The notes under the pieces were generated by a model. The model was not told the DNA's origin. It saw only the letters and a list, made by a program, of their open reading frames with translations, and did no database searches. Position numbers and translations under genes: made by a program. From Paenibacillus sp. DMB5 (GTDB taxonomy: Bacteria; Bacillota; Bacilli; Paenibacillales; Paenibacillaceae), in NCBI RefSeq assembly GCF_001517085.1, contig NZ_LRAC01000087.1, forward strand, positions 62,001 through 126,000: a DNA stretch of 64,000 bases, written 5' to 3'. Below, in pieces: positions 45,577 through 54,902 of the stretch (the first letter of the stretch is position 1; the number at the start of each line of letters is the position of its first letter).

Positions 45577-46410
45577 ATGTCTGATTATTTGATCAAGGCT
45601 GGCGCGCCCGGCAAGGACGGGCTTGTTGCAGCAGTCAGCAAGGAGAGCGCCGGCTGGCAGTATGTCGGGTTTGAAGTGTACCAGCTGCAGAAGGGCGATA
45701 CACTGAGCCGCGATACCGGAGACAATGAGATCTGCCTGGTACTGCTCTCGGGCAAGGCGGATGTGAAGGCGGACGACCAGCTGTTTACGGGTATAGGAGA
45801 ACGCATGTCGGTCTTTGAAGATCTGCCGCCGTATGCGGTCTATGTTCCTGCAGGAGGACGCTATGAGGTGACGGCCCTGACGGAATTAGAGCTCGCTGTC
45901 TGTCTCGCCCCGGGTTCCGGTAAATATCCGCCCCGGCTGATTGCGCCGTCCGATATGGCAGCTGAAGCCCGCGGTTACGGCAGCATGTCGCGCCGCGTAG
46001 TCAATATCCTGCCGGAGAGCAGTGAGGCTGAGAGCCTGCTGGTGGTGGAGGTGCGCACGGACGGCGGCAACTGGTCCAGCTATCCGCCGCATAAGCACGA
46101 CCAGGATAACCTGCCGGCAGAGTCTTACCTGGAGGAGACGTATTACCACCGGGTAAACCCGGCGCACGGCTTCGTGGTGCAGCGGGTGTACAACGACGAC
46201 CGCAGCCTCGATGAGACGATGGCCGTGCCGGACCGCAGCGTGGTGCTTGTTCCGGAAGGCTACCATCCGGTATCAGCACCGCCGGGCTATGATTCCTATT
46301 ATCTCAATGTGATGGCAGGACCGGTCCGTACCTGGGTATTCCATAACGACCCCGATCACGAATGGCTGTTCAGACCGGCCGGGCATACTCCCGGAGGCCA
46401 GGAGGAATAG
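45577..46410 (+). CDS. iolB: 5-deoxy-glucuronate isomerase
   Basis: It converts 5-deoxy-glucuronate to 5-dehydro-2-deoxygluconate (DKG) in the inositol pathway. The ATG at 45577 has GGAGGG 10 nt upstream; an earlier in-frame ATG is not preceded by a ribosome site. The 277-residue protein has the double cupin of KduI/IolB, with metal ligands in SYPPHKHDQDN and a Glu in 'YLEETYYHRVNP'. It follows iolG and ends at a terminator, so iolG-iolB form one unit. Confidence 0.92.
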   Translation: MSDYLIKAGAPGKDGLVAAVSKESAGWQYVGFEVYQLQKGDTLSRDTGDNEICLVLLSGKADVKADDQLFTGIGERMSVFEDLPPYAVYVPAGGRYEVTALTELELAVCLAPGSGKYPPRLIAPSDMAAEARGYGSMSRRVVNILPESSEAESLLVVEVRTDGGNWSSYPPHKHDQDNLPAESYLEETYYHRVNPAHGFVVQRVYNDDRSLDETMAVPDRSVVLVPEGYHPVSAPPGYDSYYLNVMAGPVRTWVFHNDPDHEWLFRPAGHTPGGQEE

Positions 46411-46435
46411 GCCCACAGTATAGAGTTGGTTTCAA

Positions 46436-46467
46436 GGGGCTTCCGCAAGGCGGAGGCTCCCTTTTTG
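46436..46467 (+). terminator. Terminator after iolB
   Basis: GGGGCTTCCGC pairs with GCGGAGGCTCCC around AAG, followed by TTTTT. Confidence 0.88.
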
Positions 46468-46640
46468 CATCTGATGATGCTGGCAAGGCGAAGCATTGCT
46501 GAGTGGCATCGAAGCGGCCGGCGGGCCGGTGCCGCAGCAGCAGCGGGTGAAACGACAATACCAGCGAATAGACACTTCAGGACGAGTTCCCTATAATCGA
46601 GGTATAAGACGGCAAGAACGTAAAGGCGGTTTTCAAAACA

Positions 46641-47651
46641 ATGAAACCTACAATTTATGATGTGGCGCGGGAAGCCGGAGTCTCTATTGCTACGGTGTCC
46701 AAGGTGCTCAATAATAACGGCAGGATCAGCGACAAGACACGGGATAAGGTAAATCAGGTCATGGAGGAGCTTAATTACCAGCCGAGTCTGGTAGCTTCTG
46801 CGTTGACGAGCCGCCGGACGGGGACGATCGGGCTGATGATTCCCGATATTGCTAACCCCTTTTTTGCAGAGACGGCGCGTGGGATCGAAGATTATGCCCA
46901 GCAGCAGGGCAGTGACCTGATTGTCTGCAGTACAGACCGTGATGATGAAAAAGCGGCCAGATACACCTCGCTGCTGCTGCGCAAAAGAGTGGACGGCCTG
47001 ATCATCGCCTCCCACACGGGCAAAACGGATATGATCCGCCGCCTGCTGGCAGACCGGGTACCGCTGGTGCTTTTCTCGGCGGAAATCCGCAGTCTGGAGA
47101 GCAGCAGCGTTACCGTGGATGATTACAAGGGCGGGTATCAGGCGACGGAGTACCTCTTGTCCCTGGGCCACCGGAAGCTGGGCATCATCTCCGACAATCT
47201 GCCGGGGAGCAAGCTGCGGGCCGAAGGTTTTCTTGATGCCCTGAAGGATGCGGGTGTCCCGTTTGACAATCCGGCCAATATTACGCATACGTCAGCTACC
47301 CTGGAAAATGGACGTCGGGCAGCTGCGGCTATGCTTGGGCAGGCAGAGGAGCAGCGGCCGACAGCTATATTCGCCTGTAACGACCTGCTGGCGATCGGTG
47401 TCCTGAAGGAAGCGCGCAGCGCAGGCCTGTCCATTCCCCGCGACTTGTCTGTTGTGGGCTTCGATAATACGGTGCTGGCAGAAATCTGCCACCCTACGCT
47501 GACCAGCATCGCCCAGCCGCTGCGTGAGATGACCGAGCAGGCGATGATTCTGCTGAACGAATCCATAGATAATCCGGACAGCCCCAGACGCAAAATCATG
47601 CTGATGCCGGAGCTGGTCATCCGCCATTCAACCGGGCCGGCACCGGAGTAA
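46641..47651 (+). CDS. LacI-family regulator of the iol locus
   Basis: A 336-residue repressor. The N-terminal LacI helix-turn-helix is complete (TIYDVAREAGVSIATVSKVL), with the hinge at about 50-60 and a periplasmic-binding-like sensor domain after it. It is encoded between iolB and iolC. Two identical 16-bp operators lie upstream of the flanking iol units, which points to it as the local regulator. In Bacillus subtilis the iol regulator is instead of the DeoR family. The effector would be an inositol-pathway intermediate, by analogy only. No strong operator lies before its own gene. Confidence 0.88.
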   Translation: MKPTIYDVAREAGVSIATVSKVLNNNGRISDKTRDKVNQVMEELNYQPSLVASALTSRRTGTIGLMIPDIANPFFAETARGIEDYAQQQGSDLIVCSTDRDDEKAARYTSLLLRKRVDGLIIASHTGKTDMIRRLLADRVPLVLFSAEIRSLESSSVTVDDYKGGYQATEYLLSLGHRKLGIISDNLPGSKLRAEGFLDALKDAGVPFDNPANITHTSATLENGRRAAAAMLGQAEEQRPTAIFACNDLLAIGVLKEARSAGLSIPRDLSVVGFDNTVLAEICHPTLTSIAQPLREMTEQAMILLNESIDNPDSPRRKIMLMPELVIRHSTGPAPE

Positions 47652-47800
47652 AGCCGGATTTGTCAGGTACGGTTGGCGGAACAACCTTCCAGAGCCCAGT
47701 GCCAGTGGATTGCTCGGAGACCTGCGCTAGAGATCTGCGCTAGATTGCTGCAGCCAGCTCCGTTTTTCGAGAGCAAATGATCCAAGACCAAAAACTTCAG

Positions 47801-47839
47801 GACCCGGTCCCCCAAGACGGTGGAGACGGGTCTTTTTTT
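47801..47839 (+). terminator. Terminator after the LacI gene
   Basis: GACCCG (47801-47806) pairs with CGGGTC (47827-47832) and is followed by TTTTTTT. Confidence 0.8.
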
Positions 47840-47913
47840 AATGCGAAAACGTTATTGATCCATGTCTTTTGCGTGAGGTAACAGAAAATTTGAGATCGCT
47901 TTCAAATTTAGGA

Positions 47914-47942
47914 TTGCCAAACCGGATATTCTCGCCTATACT
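47914..47942 (+). promoter_or_regulatory. Promoter of the iolCADE operon
   Basis: TTGCCA (47914-47919) and TATACT (47937-47942) with a 17-bp spacer. The operator follows 12 bp later, as at iolG. Confidence 0.75.
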
Positions 47943-47954
47943 ATTTATAAAATT

Positions 47955-47970
47955 AGGTTAAGCGCTTACC
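47955..47970. promoter_or_regulatory. LacI-type operator upstream of iolC
   Basis: This is an exact second copy of AGGTTAAGCGCTTACC (first copy at 44457-44472), at nearly the same distance from the -10. It links iolGB and iolCADE to one regulator. Confidence 0.78.
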
Positions 47971-48113
47971 CTTTCCCTCCCTGTCAGACCGGTATTTTAA
48001 GAACACCAACGTTCCTAATGAACCCATAACATTCTGTTCCGCTCACCCTGCTCCCGTTGTATCCCGGCAATTATCATTCATTTCTTCTCAAGCTTTTTCA
48101 AGGAGGCATCACT

Positions 48114-49121
48114 ATGAACGATCTGCAGTTCGATCCCGCCCGTCCGCTCGATTTAGTCGCCGTCGGCCGGCTCTGTATTGACCTCAATGCCAATGAAACC
48201 GGAAGACCTATGGAGGAGACCATGACATTCACCAAGTATGTCGGCGGCTCTCCGGCCAATATCATAATCGGAACGGCGCGGCTGGGCATGCGCACCGGCT
48301 TCATCGGTAAGCTGGCCGATGATCAGATGGGCCGGTTTATCCGGAGCTATCTGCAGAAGGACGGCATTGATGACAGCCAGGTGTGCGTTGATCATACCGG
48401 TGCTGTGACGGGTCTTGCTTTTACAGAAATTAAAAGTCCGCAGGAATGCAGCATTCTGATGTACCGCGATAACGTGGCTGACCTGCTGCTGAATACAGAC
48501 GAAATTTCGGAGGATTACATTCGCCAGTCCAAAGCGCTATTGATCTCCGGCACCGCACTGGCACAGAGCCCTTCCCGCGAAGCGGTGTTTCTGGCGCTGG
48601 AATTTGCCCGCAGACATGATGTGACTGTATTTTTTGATCTCGATTACCGCCCTTATACCTGGAAATCTGCCGCTGAAACGGCTGTCTACTATAACCTGGC
48701 CGCTGAGAAATGTGACTGCATCATCGGCACCCGCGAGGAATTCAACATGATGGAGAATCTGTACAATGTGACAGATGCGGATGACGAAGCGACGGCAGCC
48801 CGCTGGTTCTCGCAGCAGGCGAAGCTGGTTGTAATCAAGCACGGCGGAAGCGGCTCGATTGCCTATACGGCAGACGGATTGAATCACCGGAGCGGGATTT
48901 TCCCGGCCAAGGTGCTGAAGACCTTCGGTGCAGGCGACTCCTACGCCTCGGCCTTCATCCACAGTCTGATGCAGGGCGACAGTGTCAGTGAAGCTATGCG
49001 GCGCGGCAGCGCATCGGCTTCGATTGTAATCTCGCGGCACAGCTGTTCGGATGCCATGCCGACCCTGGAAGAGCTGGAAGCCTTCCTGCAGTCCAATGAA
49101 GAAGTGGTCTCCGGTGCTTAG
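48114..49121 (+). CDS. iolC: 5-dehydro-2-deoxygluconokinase
   Basis: It phosphorylates DKG to DKG-phosphate. The ATG at 48114 has AAGGAGG 7 nt upstream; an upstream in-frame ATG lacks one. The 335-residue PfkB-family kinase shows YVGGSPANIIIGTARLG near the N-terminus and the catalytic signature TFGAGDSYASAFIHSL with the base Asp near the C-terminus. It opens the iolC-iolA-iolD-iolE operon. The aldolase for the next step (IolJ) is not in this window. Confidence 0.93.
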   Translation: MNDLQFDPARPLDLVAVGRLCIDLNANETGRPMEETMTFTKYVGGSPANIIIGTARLGMRTGFIGKLADDQMGRFIRSYLQKDGIDDSQVCVDHTGAVTGLAFTEIKSPQECSILMYRDNVADLLLNTDEISEDYIRQSKALLISGTALAQSPSREAVFLALEFARRHDVTVFFDLDYRPYTWKSAAETAVYYNLAAEKCDCIIGTREEFNMMENLYNVTDADDEATAARWFSQQAKLVVIKHGGSGSIAYTADGLNHRSGIFPAKVLKTFGAGDSYASAFIHSLMQGDSVSEAMRRGSASASIVISRHSCSDAMPTLEELEAFLQSNEEVVSGA

Positions 49122-49206
49122 TCAGCCTTAAAAGGAGATATGCAGCGGTTTTTATATAGTATTTGATTAGTATCAAACATCAACAGAGATGAAGGAGTGG
49201 ACAGTA

Positions 49207-50667
49207 ATGGCACAGCAAAACGTAGAAGTGCTGAAAAACTATATTGGCGGAGAGTGGGTTGAGGCAAAAAGCGAGCAGACAGAACCGGTGTTCAATCCGG
49301 CCTCAGGCGAAGAGCTGGCCAGAGTTCCGCTGTCCGGCAGAGAGGATGTTGACCGGGCTGTGGCTGCGGCCGAGGAGGCTTTTGCCGGCTGGTCGAAGAC
49401 CCCGGTGCCGCGGCGGGCCCGGATTCTTTTTAAATATCAGCAGCTGCTGGTTGAAAATTGGGAGGACCTTGCGAGAACCATTACGCTTGAGAACGGAAAA
49501 AGCTATAAAGAAGCCTACGGCGAGGTACAGCGCGGCATCGAGTGTGTCGAATTTGCAGCCGGCGCTCCGACGCTGATGATGGGCCGGCAGCTGCCGGATA
49601 TTGCGACCGGGATTGAATCGGGAATGTACCGCTATCCGATCGGAGTCATCGGCGGAATCACTCCGTTTAATTTTCCGATGATGGTTCCCTGCTGGATGTT
49701 CCCGCTGGCGATTGCCTGCGGCAATACCTTTGTGCTGAAGCCGTCCGAGCGTACACCGCTGCTGGCTGCACGTCTAGTGGAGCTGATGGAGCAAGCCGGG
49801 CTGCCTAAAGGTGTGCTTAATGTGGTCAACGGTGCGCATGATGTCGTTAACGGCCTGCTGGAGCACCCTGGCGTTAAGGCGATTTCTTTTGTCGGATCAC
49901 AGCCTGTTGCTGAATATGTCTATAAAAAAGGTACGGAGCACCTGAAACGGGTTCAGGCGCTGGCCGGGGCCAAAAACCACTCCATCGTACTGGCAGATGC
50001 CGACCTTGAGGCTTCCGCTACACAGATTATCAACGCTGCCTTCGGCTCTGCCGGAGAGCGCTGCATGGCCTGTTCCGTAGTCACTGTACAAGAAGATGTA
50101 GCTGACGAGCTGATCTCCATCCTGCTGCGCGAATGTGGAAAGATGACGATCGGCAATGGGCTGGAGGAAGACACCTTCCTGGGACCGGTTATCCGTCAGG
50201 GGCATAAGGACAAAACGGTTGCTTACATCGAGCAGGGCGTTGCCGAAGGCGCGAAGCTGCTCAGGGACGGACGGGAGGATGCTGCGGCTGCGGGTCAGGG
50301 CTATTTTGTCGGACCTACGGTATTTGACGGAGTGACTAAGGAGATGAAGATCTGGCAGGAAGAAATCTTCGCGCCTGTCCTCTCGGTTGTCCGGGTCAAG
50401 GGTGTGGAGGATGCAGTCGAGCTGGCCAACGCTTCGCGTTTTGCAAACGGGGCTTGTATCTTTACAAATGACGGTGGAAAAGTCCGCTATTTCCGTGAAC
50501 ATATCGAGTCAGGCATGCTGGGTGTCAATGTAGGCGTACCGGCTCCGATGGCCTTCTTCCCGTTCTCCGGCTGGAAGGATTCCTTCTACGGCGATCTGCA
50601 TGCAAACGGCACTGACGGAGTTGAATTCTATACGCGTAAAAAGGTTGTCACTGCCCGCTGGCAGTAA
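49207..50667 (+). CDS. iolA: Methylmalonate-semialdehyde/malonate-semialdehyde dehydrogenase (CoA-acylating)
   Basis: It converts malonate semialdehyde to acetyl-CoA and CO2, the last step of the inositol pathway. The ATG at 49207 has AAGGAG 9 nt upstream. The 486-residue aldehyde dehydrogenase has [19 protein letters not shown], typical of the MmsA subfamily, the NAD-binding FVGSQPV and the catalytic Cys in GERCMA. It lies 85 bp after iolC and 23 bp before iolD. Confidence 0.93.
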   Translation: MAQQNVEVLKNYIGGEWVEAKSEQTEPVFNPASGEELARVPLSGREDVDRAVAAAEEAFAGWSKTPVPRRARILFKYQQLLVENWEDLARTITLENGKSYKEAYGEVQRGIECVEFAAGAPTLMMGRQLPDIATGIESGMYRYPIGVIGGITPFNFPMMVPCWMFPLAIACGNTFVLKPSERTPLLAARLVELMEQAGLPKGVLNVVNGAHDVVNGLLEHPGVKAISFVGSQPVAEYVYKKGTEHLKRVQALAGAKNHSIVLADADLEASATQIINAAFGSAGERCMACSVVTVQEDVADELISILLRECGKMTIGNGLEEDTFLGPVIRQGHKDKTVAYIEQGVAEGAKLLRDGREDAAAAGQGYFVGPTVFDGVTKEMKIWQEEIFAPVLSVVRVKGVEDAVELANASRFANGACIFTNDGGKVRYFREHIESGMLGVNVGVPAPMAFFPFSGWKDSFYGDLHANGTDGVEFYTRKKVVTARWQ

Positions 50668-50690
50668 CGATACAGGAGGGTGGAACTCAA

Positions 50691-52697
50691 GTGGAACGGA
50701 TCAGATTAACAACGGCGCAGGCGCTGGTGAAGTTTCTGAATGAGCAGTATGTCGATTTCGGCGACGGGCCGGAGCGCTTTGTAGAGGGTGTGTTTACTGT
50801 TTTCGGCCACGGCAACGTGCTTGGTCTTGGGCAGGCGCTTCAGGAGAACCCGGGTGAATTGAAGGTGTATCAGGGCCGTAATGAGCAGGGGATGGTGCAT
50901 GCGGCGACTGCCTTTGCCAAACAGAGCCGGCGGCGGCGGATTATGGCCTGTACGGCCTCCGTTGGTCCGGGGTCGGCCAATATGCTGACGGCTGCCGCGA
51001 CAGCGACGGCGAATCAGATTCCCGTCCTGCTGCTGCCGGGAGATACCTTCGCTACCCGCCAGCCCGATCCGGTGCTGCAGCAGATGGAGCATACGTATAA
51101 TCTGTCGATTACAGTCAACGATGCCTTCAAGGCAGTAAGCAAGTACTGGGACCGGATCTACCGGCCGGAGCAGCTGATGTCGGCCTTGCTGAACGCGATG
51201 CGGGTGCTCACCGATCAGGCTGACACCGGGGCGGTGACGATCGCGCTGCCGCAGGATATTCAGGGTGAGGCCTGGGATTATCCGGCTGACTTCTTCCGCA
51301 GACGCGTTCATAAGATTGCCCGCCGACTGCCGCATCCGGAGGAGATTGCGGCGGCAGCCGAGCTGATTGCCGGTAAGCAGCGTCCGCTATTGGTGTGCGG
51401 CGGCGGTGTGCGCTACAGCGATGCCGGAGCTGCGCTTCGCGATTTCGCGGAGAAATTCGCCATTCCGTTCGGCGAAACGCAAGCCGGCAAAAGCGCTGTC
51501 GCCAGCGACTTCGCCTATAACCTGGGCGGCCTGGGCGTTACCGGCAACGGCTGCGCCAATACGCTGGCTGCGGAAGCCGATCTGGTTATCGGCGCCGGCA
51601 CCCGGTTCACCGATTTCACCACAGGCTCAAAGAGCCTGTTCGCCCATCCCGGCGTGCAGTTTGTGACCCTTAACGCGTCGCCTTACCATGCGGCCAAGCT
51701 GGATGCGCTGGCGGTGGTGTGCGATGCTGCCGAAGGGCTGAAAGCGTTATCCGATGCGCTGGAGGAACGCGGCTATCGTTCCGCCTATACGGATGAGATC
51801 ACGGAAGCGAAGCAGGCCTGGGCTGCGGAAAGAGCGCGGCTGGCGAGTGTTGAATACCTGGCAGGCGATGCGGCTGCGGGTGTAGCCGGAGGGCCCGGTG
51901 CTTCCGGTGCGGCTGAAGCTGTGCAGGGAGATGAACCGGCACCGTTTGTGCCTGAAATTGCCGGTCACCTTGACGACAAGCTGCCTGAGTATGCCGGGGT
52001 GCTGAACACCTCGCTTACACAGACGCAGGTGCTTGCCATTATCAATGAGCTTATTCCGCAGGATGCCATTGCTATTGGAGCGGCAGGCAGTCTGCCGGGA
52101 GATATGCAGCGGATGTGGGAATCTTCCGTGCCGGATACTTACCATATGGAATACGGCTTTTCCTGCATGGGTTATGAAATCGCCGGTGCACTCGGCATCA
52201 AGCTGGCTGAGCCGGAGCGCGAGGTATACGCCCTTGTCGGAGACGGGAGCTATCAGATGATGCATTCCGAGCTGGTGACCAGCCTGCAGGAGAACAAGAA
52301 GATCAACGTCCTTCTGCTGGATAATGCAGGCTTCGGCTGCATCAACAATCTGCAGATGGAGCAGGGCCTGGACAGCATGGCGACGGAATTCCGCCGCCGG
52401 GGAGCAGACGGCCAGCTGAGCGGCGAGCTGATGCTGATCGACTATGCAGCGAGCGCAGCCGGTTATGGGGTGGAGACCTTCCGGGCGGCGACAGCCGAGC
52501 AGCTGCGCAGCGCGCTGGAGGCGGCGAAGAAGAGTGAGAAATCCACGCTGATCGACATCAAGGTGCTGCCGAAGACGATGACCCACGGCTACGGTGCCTG
52601 GTGGCATGTCGGTGTGGCGGAAGTATCCGGCAAGGAGAGCGTGCAGGCGGCATATAGTCAGCGATTGATCGGTCTCGATAAAGCGCGCAGCTACTGA
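50691..52697 (+). CDS. iolD: 3D-(3,5/4)-trihydroxycyclohexane-1,2-dione hydrolase
   Basis: It opens the ring of the diketone to give 5-deoxy-glucuronate using thiamine diphosphate. The 668-residue protein has the three-domain ThDP layout: catalytic Glu in [14 protein letters not shown] (about 64-77), a central domain, and the cofactor motif starting at [13 protein letters not shown] and ending in the N of LLLDNAG. A Gly/Ala/Pro-rich insert (about 400-425, [12 protein letters not shown]) precedes the last domain. The start is GTG with AGGAGGGT upstream. Confidence 0.93.
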   Translation: MERIRLTTAQALVKFLNEQYVDFGDGPERFVEGVFTVFGHGNVLGLGQALQENPGELKVYQGRNEQGMVHAATAFAKQSRRRRIMACTASVGPGSANMLTAAATATANQIPVLLLPGDTFATRQPDPVLQQMEHTYNLSITVNDAFKAVSKYWDRIYRPEQLMSALLNAMRVLTDQADTGAVTIALPQDIQGEAWDYPADFFRRRVHKIARRLPHPEEIAAAAELIAGKQRPLLVCGGGVRYSDAGAALRDFAEKFAIPFGETQAGKSAVASDFAYNLGGLGVTGNGCANTLAAEADLVIGAGTRFTDFTTGSKSLFAHPGVQFVTLNASPYHAAKLDALAVVCDAAEGLKALSDALEERGYRSAYTDEITEAKQAWAAERARLASVEYLAGDAAAGVAGGPGASGAAEAVQGDEPAPFVPEIAGHLDDKLPEYAGVLNTSLTQTQVLAIINELIPQDAIAIGAAGSLPGDMQRMWESSVPDTYHMEYGFSCMGYEIAGALGIKLAEPEREVYALVGDGSYQMMHSELVTSLQENKKINVLLLDNAGFGCINNLQMEQGLDSMATEFRRRGADGQLSGELMLIDYAASAAGYGVETFRAATAEQLRSALEAAKKSEKSTLIDIKVLPKTMTHGYGAWWHVGVAEVSGKESVQAAYSQRLIGLDKARSY

Positions 52698-52775
52698 GGC
52701 TGCCGGAACTGCAACGGGCTGCAACGGCCGGCCGAGCCGGACATACCTGTCATAAATGGAAGGGGAAGAACATTG

Positions 52776-53672
52776 ATGTTCAAAGAAGAGGCGGTCCGGC
52801 TGGCGATTGCACCCATTGCCTGGACCAATGATGATATGCCTGAGCTGGGCGGGAACAACACCTTCGAGCAGTGCATCAGCGAGATGGCACTGGCCGGGTT
52901 TCAGGGCAGCGAGGTCGGCAACAAGTATCCGCGTTCTCCAGAGGTGCTGCACCGGGCGCTCGGGCTGCGCGGCCTGCAGATTGCCAGCGCCTGGTTCAGC
53001 GCGCATCTGACGGTGCGGCCGTACGAGGAGACGGCCGAAGCCTTTGTGGCGCACCGCGATTTTCTGCATGCCATGGGAGCCAAGGTCATTGTCGTCTCCG
53101 AACAGGGCCGGAGCATTCAGGGGCAGATGGATACGCCGCTGTTTGATGCCAAGCCTGTCTTTACAGAGGGCGAGTGGGCGCTGCTGGCCGAAGGCTTGGG
53201 CAAGCTGGGCCGCCTGGCCGCCGAAAAAGGGATGGCAATCGTCTATCATCACCATATGGGCACTGGTGTGCAGACGGCTGCGGAAATCGACCGGCTGATG
53301 GAGCTCACGGATCCGGCTGAAGTTTCCCTGCTGTTTGATACCGGACACCTGGCCTTTTCCGGTGAAAATCCGCTTGAGGTGCTGCGCGCCCATCTGCCGC
53401 GGATCAGGCATGTTCATTTAAAGGACATCCGCCCGGAAGTAGTCCGGCGTGTTATTGCCGAGAAGCTAAGTTTCCTGCAGGCGGTAAAAGCGGGTGCGTT
53501 CACTGTGCCAGGTGACGGATGCATCGAGTTCGCTGATATATTTGCTGAACTGGCCGGTTCTTCCTATACCGGCTGGTTCGTAGTTGAGGCAGAGCAGGAC
53601 CCGGCTCTGGCCGACCCGCTGGAATATGCGATTAAAGCGCGGAAGTATATCCGGGAAACGAGCGGGCTGTAA
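52776..53672 (+). CDS. iolE: Inosose dehydratase
   Basis: It dehydrates scyllo-inosose to the diketone used by IolD. The 298-residue TIM-barrel protein of the AP-endonuclease-2 family shows [16 protein letters not shown] at the start, metal ligands in [23 protein letters not shown] and [11 protein letters not shown], and a C-terminal Glu in WFVVEAEQD. The ATG at 52776 has GGAAGGGGAAG upstream; a TTG one codon earlier is possible. It is the last gene of the operon and is followed by a strong terminator. Confidence 0.93.
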   Translation: MFKEEAVRLAIAPIAWTNDDMPELGGNNTFEQCISEMALAGFQGSEVGNKYPRSPEVLHRALGLRGLQIASAWFSAHLTVRPYEETAEAFVAHRDFLHAMGAKVIVVSEQGRSIQGQMDTPLFDAKPVFTEGEWALLAEGLGKLGRLAAEKGMAIVYHHHMGTGVQTAAEIDRLMELTDPAEVSLLFDTGHLAFSGENPLEVLRAHLPRIRHVHLKDIRPEVVRRVIAEKLSFLQAVKAGAFTVPGDGCIEFADIFAELAGSSYTGWFVVEAEQDPALADPLEYAIKARKYIRETSGL

Positions 53673-53712
53673 GTTAGCGATTGCTGCCGAAGCCGGCGGG
53701 AGATAGGCGCTC

Positions 53713-53737
53713 CCAGCCGGCCTTCCGGCTGGTTTTT
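53713..53737 (+). terminator. Terminator after iolE
   Basis: CCAGCCGG-CCTT-CCGGCTGG followed by TTTTT: a perfect 8-bp stem. Confidence 0.93.
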
Positions 53738-53959
53738 CTGGCGGAGGTGTAATAACAAGGTGCAAAGGGGAAAGGAAGCGCGCCGGATACAGGGTGATGT
53801 GAGCCAGTGTAAAGGGGTGCCAGAACCAGGGATATAGCAGCTGACAGGTGCAGAATGAATGTAGAGTCTGAGATACGCGAGGTGTGGATGTTGGTAGGTA
53901 GGGCTACATGGTGTAAAGTGCAGGGGTCAGGTAAGGGCAACTGAAAGTGCGAACTGGAA

Positions 53960-54050
53960 AGCACCCTAATATGCCCGTTATCCAGTACCAGAATCAAGTC
54001 GGCGTGCTCGACGGCAGAGAGGCGTTGGGTGGATATCTGCGTACGGGCTA
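53960..54050 (-). pseudogene. Remnant of an ABC exporter ATP-binding domain
   Basis: On the minus strand about 25 codons read TQRLSAVEHADLILVLDNGH. This is the region around the H-loop and the following strand of ABC exporter ATPases (typically HRLS...ADLIIVLDxG). The H-loop His is replaced by Gln. The sequence on both sides does not match the family, and no Walker or signature motif is present. The open frame around it is incidental. It is probably the decayed tail of a lost transporter gene. Confidence 0.55.
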
Positions 54051-54164
54051 CAGGTTGGTGTGCAGCTTTAAACATCATTCCGAATGAGGTGGGTGGCGGG
54101 AGTACTCCAATAGCTGGTGAGAATAGCTGCGGTTAGACAGATTGGCCTCAGAGTGCGCCCGAAC

Positions 54165-54240
54165 GGGAAAAATCTTCGAAACGGCACCTAAACTTGAGCG
54201 GTGTAGCCCCATTAAGGGGAAAAATCCCCTTAACGGCGCC
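54165..54240. repeat. Two 24-bp direct repeats, 52 bp apart
   Basis: GGGAAAAATCTTCGAAACGG (from 54165) and GGGAAAAATCCCCTTAACGG (from 54217) each continue as GCRCC, giving 19 of 24 identical positions. The second overlaps a hairpin TTAAGGGG/CCCCTTAA. The period of 52 bp is close to those of the other repeat families in this window. Confidence 0.75.
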
Positions 54241-54636
54241 AACCCTGGGAACCAGCACTGAATTAGCGAGCACCTGTCTCGACACCGCATCCATCAAGAG
54301 CGGGGCGGCCCAAAGCTCACTCTCTCGGCTGCCAGTACAGAGCCAATGTTGCGCTCGAATGGAATAGTTTCAAACCTATCACCCGTCAGGGTGATTTTCT
54401 GCTGTACGGGAACTGACCGGAAACAGTGGGAATCCCGCTTTTCTGTGTTTTCACGTGCTTTTCCCATTTATCCGTCCTGATCAATACCATGCTACCTCCA
54501 TCTATCCCGAATCTATCCCTATTATCCCGTCCCGCACTGATTCCGCCATCCTAACCGGCTCTCCTCCACAGCGGAATCATGCGGCTGTATCAGGTTTCTT
54601 CCTATAGTGTCTGTCATACAGAGAGGGGAAGAAATT

Positions 54637-54693
54637 ATGTCCAGGAAATGCCAATTTTACCCGTTGGCCGGGTCCGGGGAGCATGTGCTATAA
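54637..54693 (+). CDS. Possible 18-codon ORF with a ribosome site
   Basis: GAGAGGGGAAG precedes an ATG opening MSRKCQFYPLAGSGEHVL. The stop lies inside the -10 box of the promoter for the next gene. Translation is possible but unproven. Confidence 0.2.
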   Translation: MSRKCQFYPLAGSGEHVL

Positions 54694-54694
54694 T
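54664..54694 (+). promoter_or_regulatory. Extended -10 promoter of the membrane AraC gene
   Basis: TG-C-TATAAT (TATAAT at 54689-54694) with a loose TTGGCC -35 (54664-54669, 19-bp spacer). It implies a leader of about 200 nt. Confidence 0.55.
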
Positions 54695-54902
54695 GGCAGA
54701 AATCCGAACATAGGCTCGTCTGTGATTCATAAGCCTTTATATTGATTAACCTTATTAATGTTTTAGCTTTTTCCTGCAGAAACGGGGCTTGTCCCTGAAA
54801 GCACGCAGCCCTAATTATAAACAGCTGCCTTCCAGGCAGCATATGCACCTGAACGGCCGGACCGCGGCCTGGTATCCTAACGGTTGTGGAGGAGGTTGTC
54901 TA

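Larger units (their letters stand above)
47652..48113. other. Intergenic stretch between the LacI gene and iolC
   Basis: It contains the terminator at 47801-47839, the iolC promoter at 47914-47942, the operator at 47955-47970 and a ~140-nt leader. I see no gene. Confidence 0.75.
53673..54902. other. Gene-poor stretch between iolE and the membrane AraC gene
   Basis: It contains the iolE terminator, a short remnant of an ABC ATPase gene (53960-54050, minus), two 24-bp repeat units (54165-54240), a minute ORF (54637-54693) and a promoter (54664-54694). I found no intact gene of normal size. Confidence 0.7.

Noticed and set aside
51747..53417. Long minus-strand frame of 556 codons
   Set aside because: It lies opposite iolD and iolE, whose motifs and ribosome sites are clear; high-GC codon use keeps the opposite strand open.
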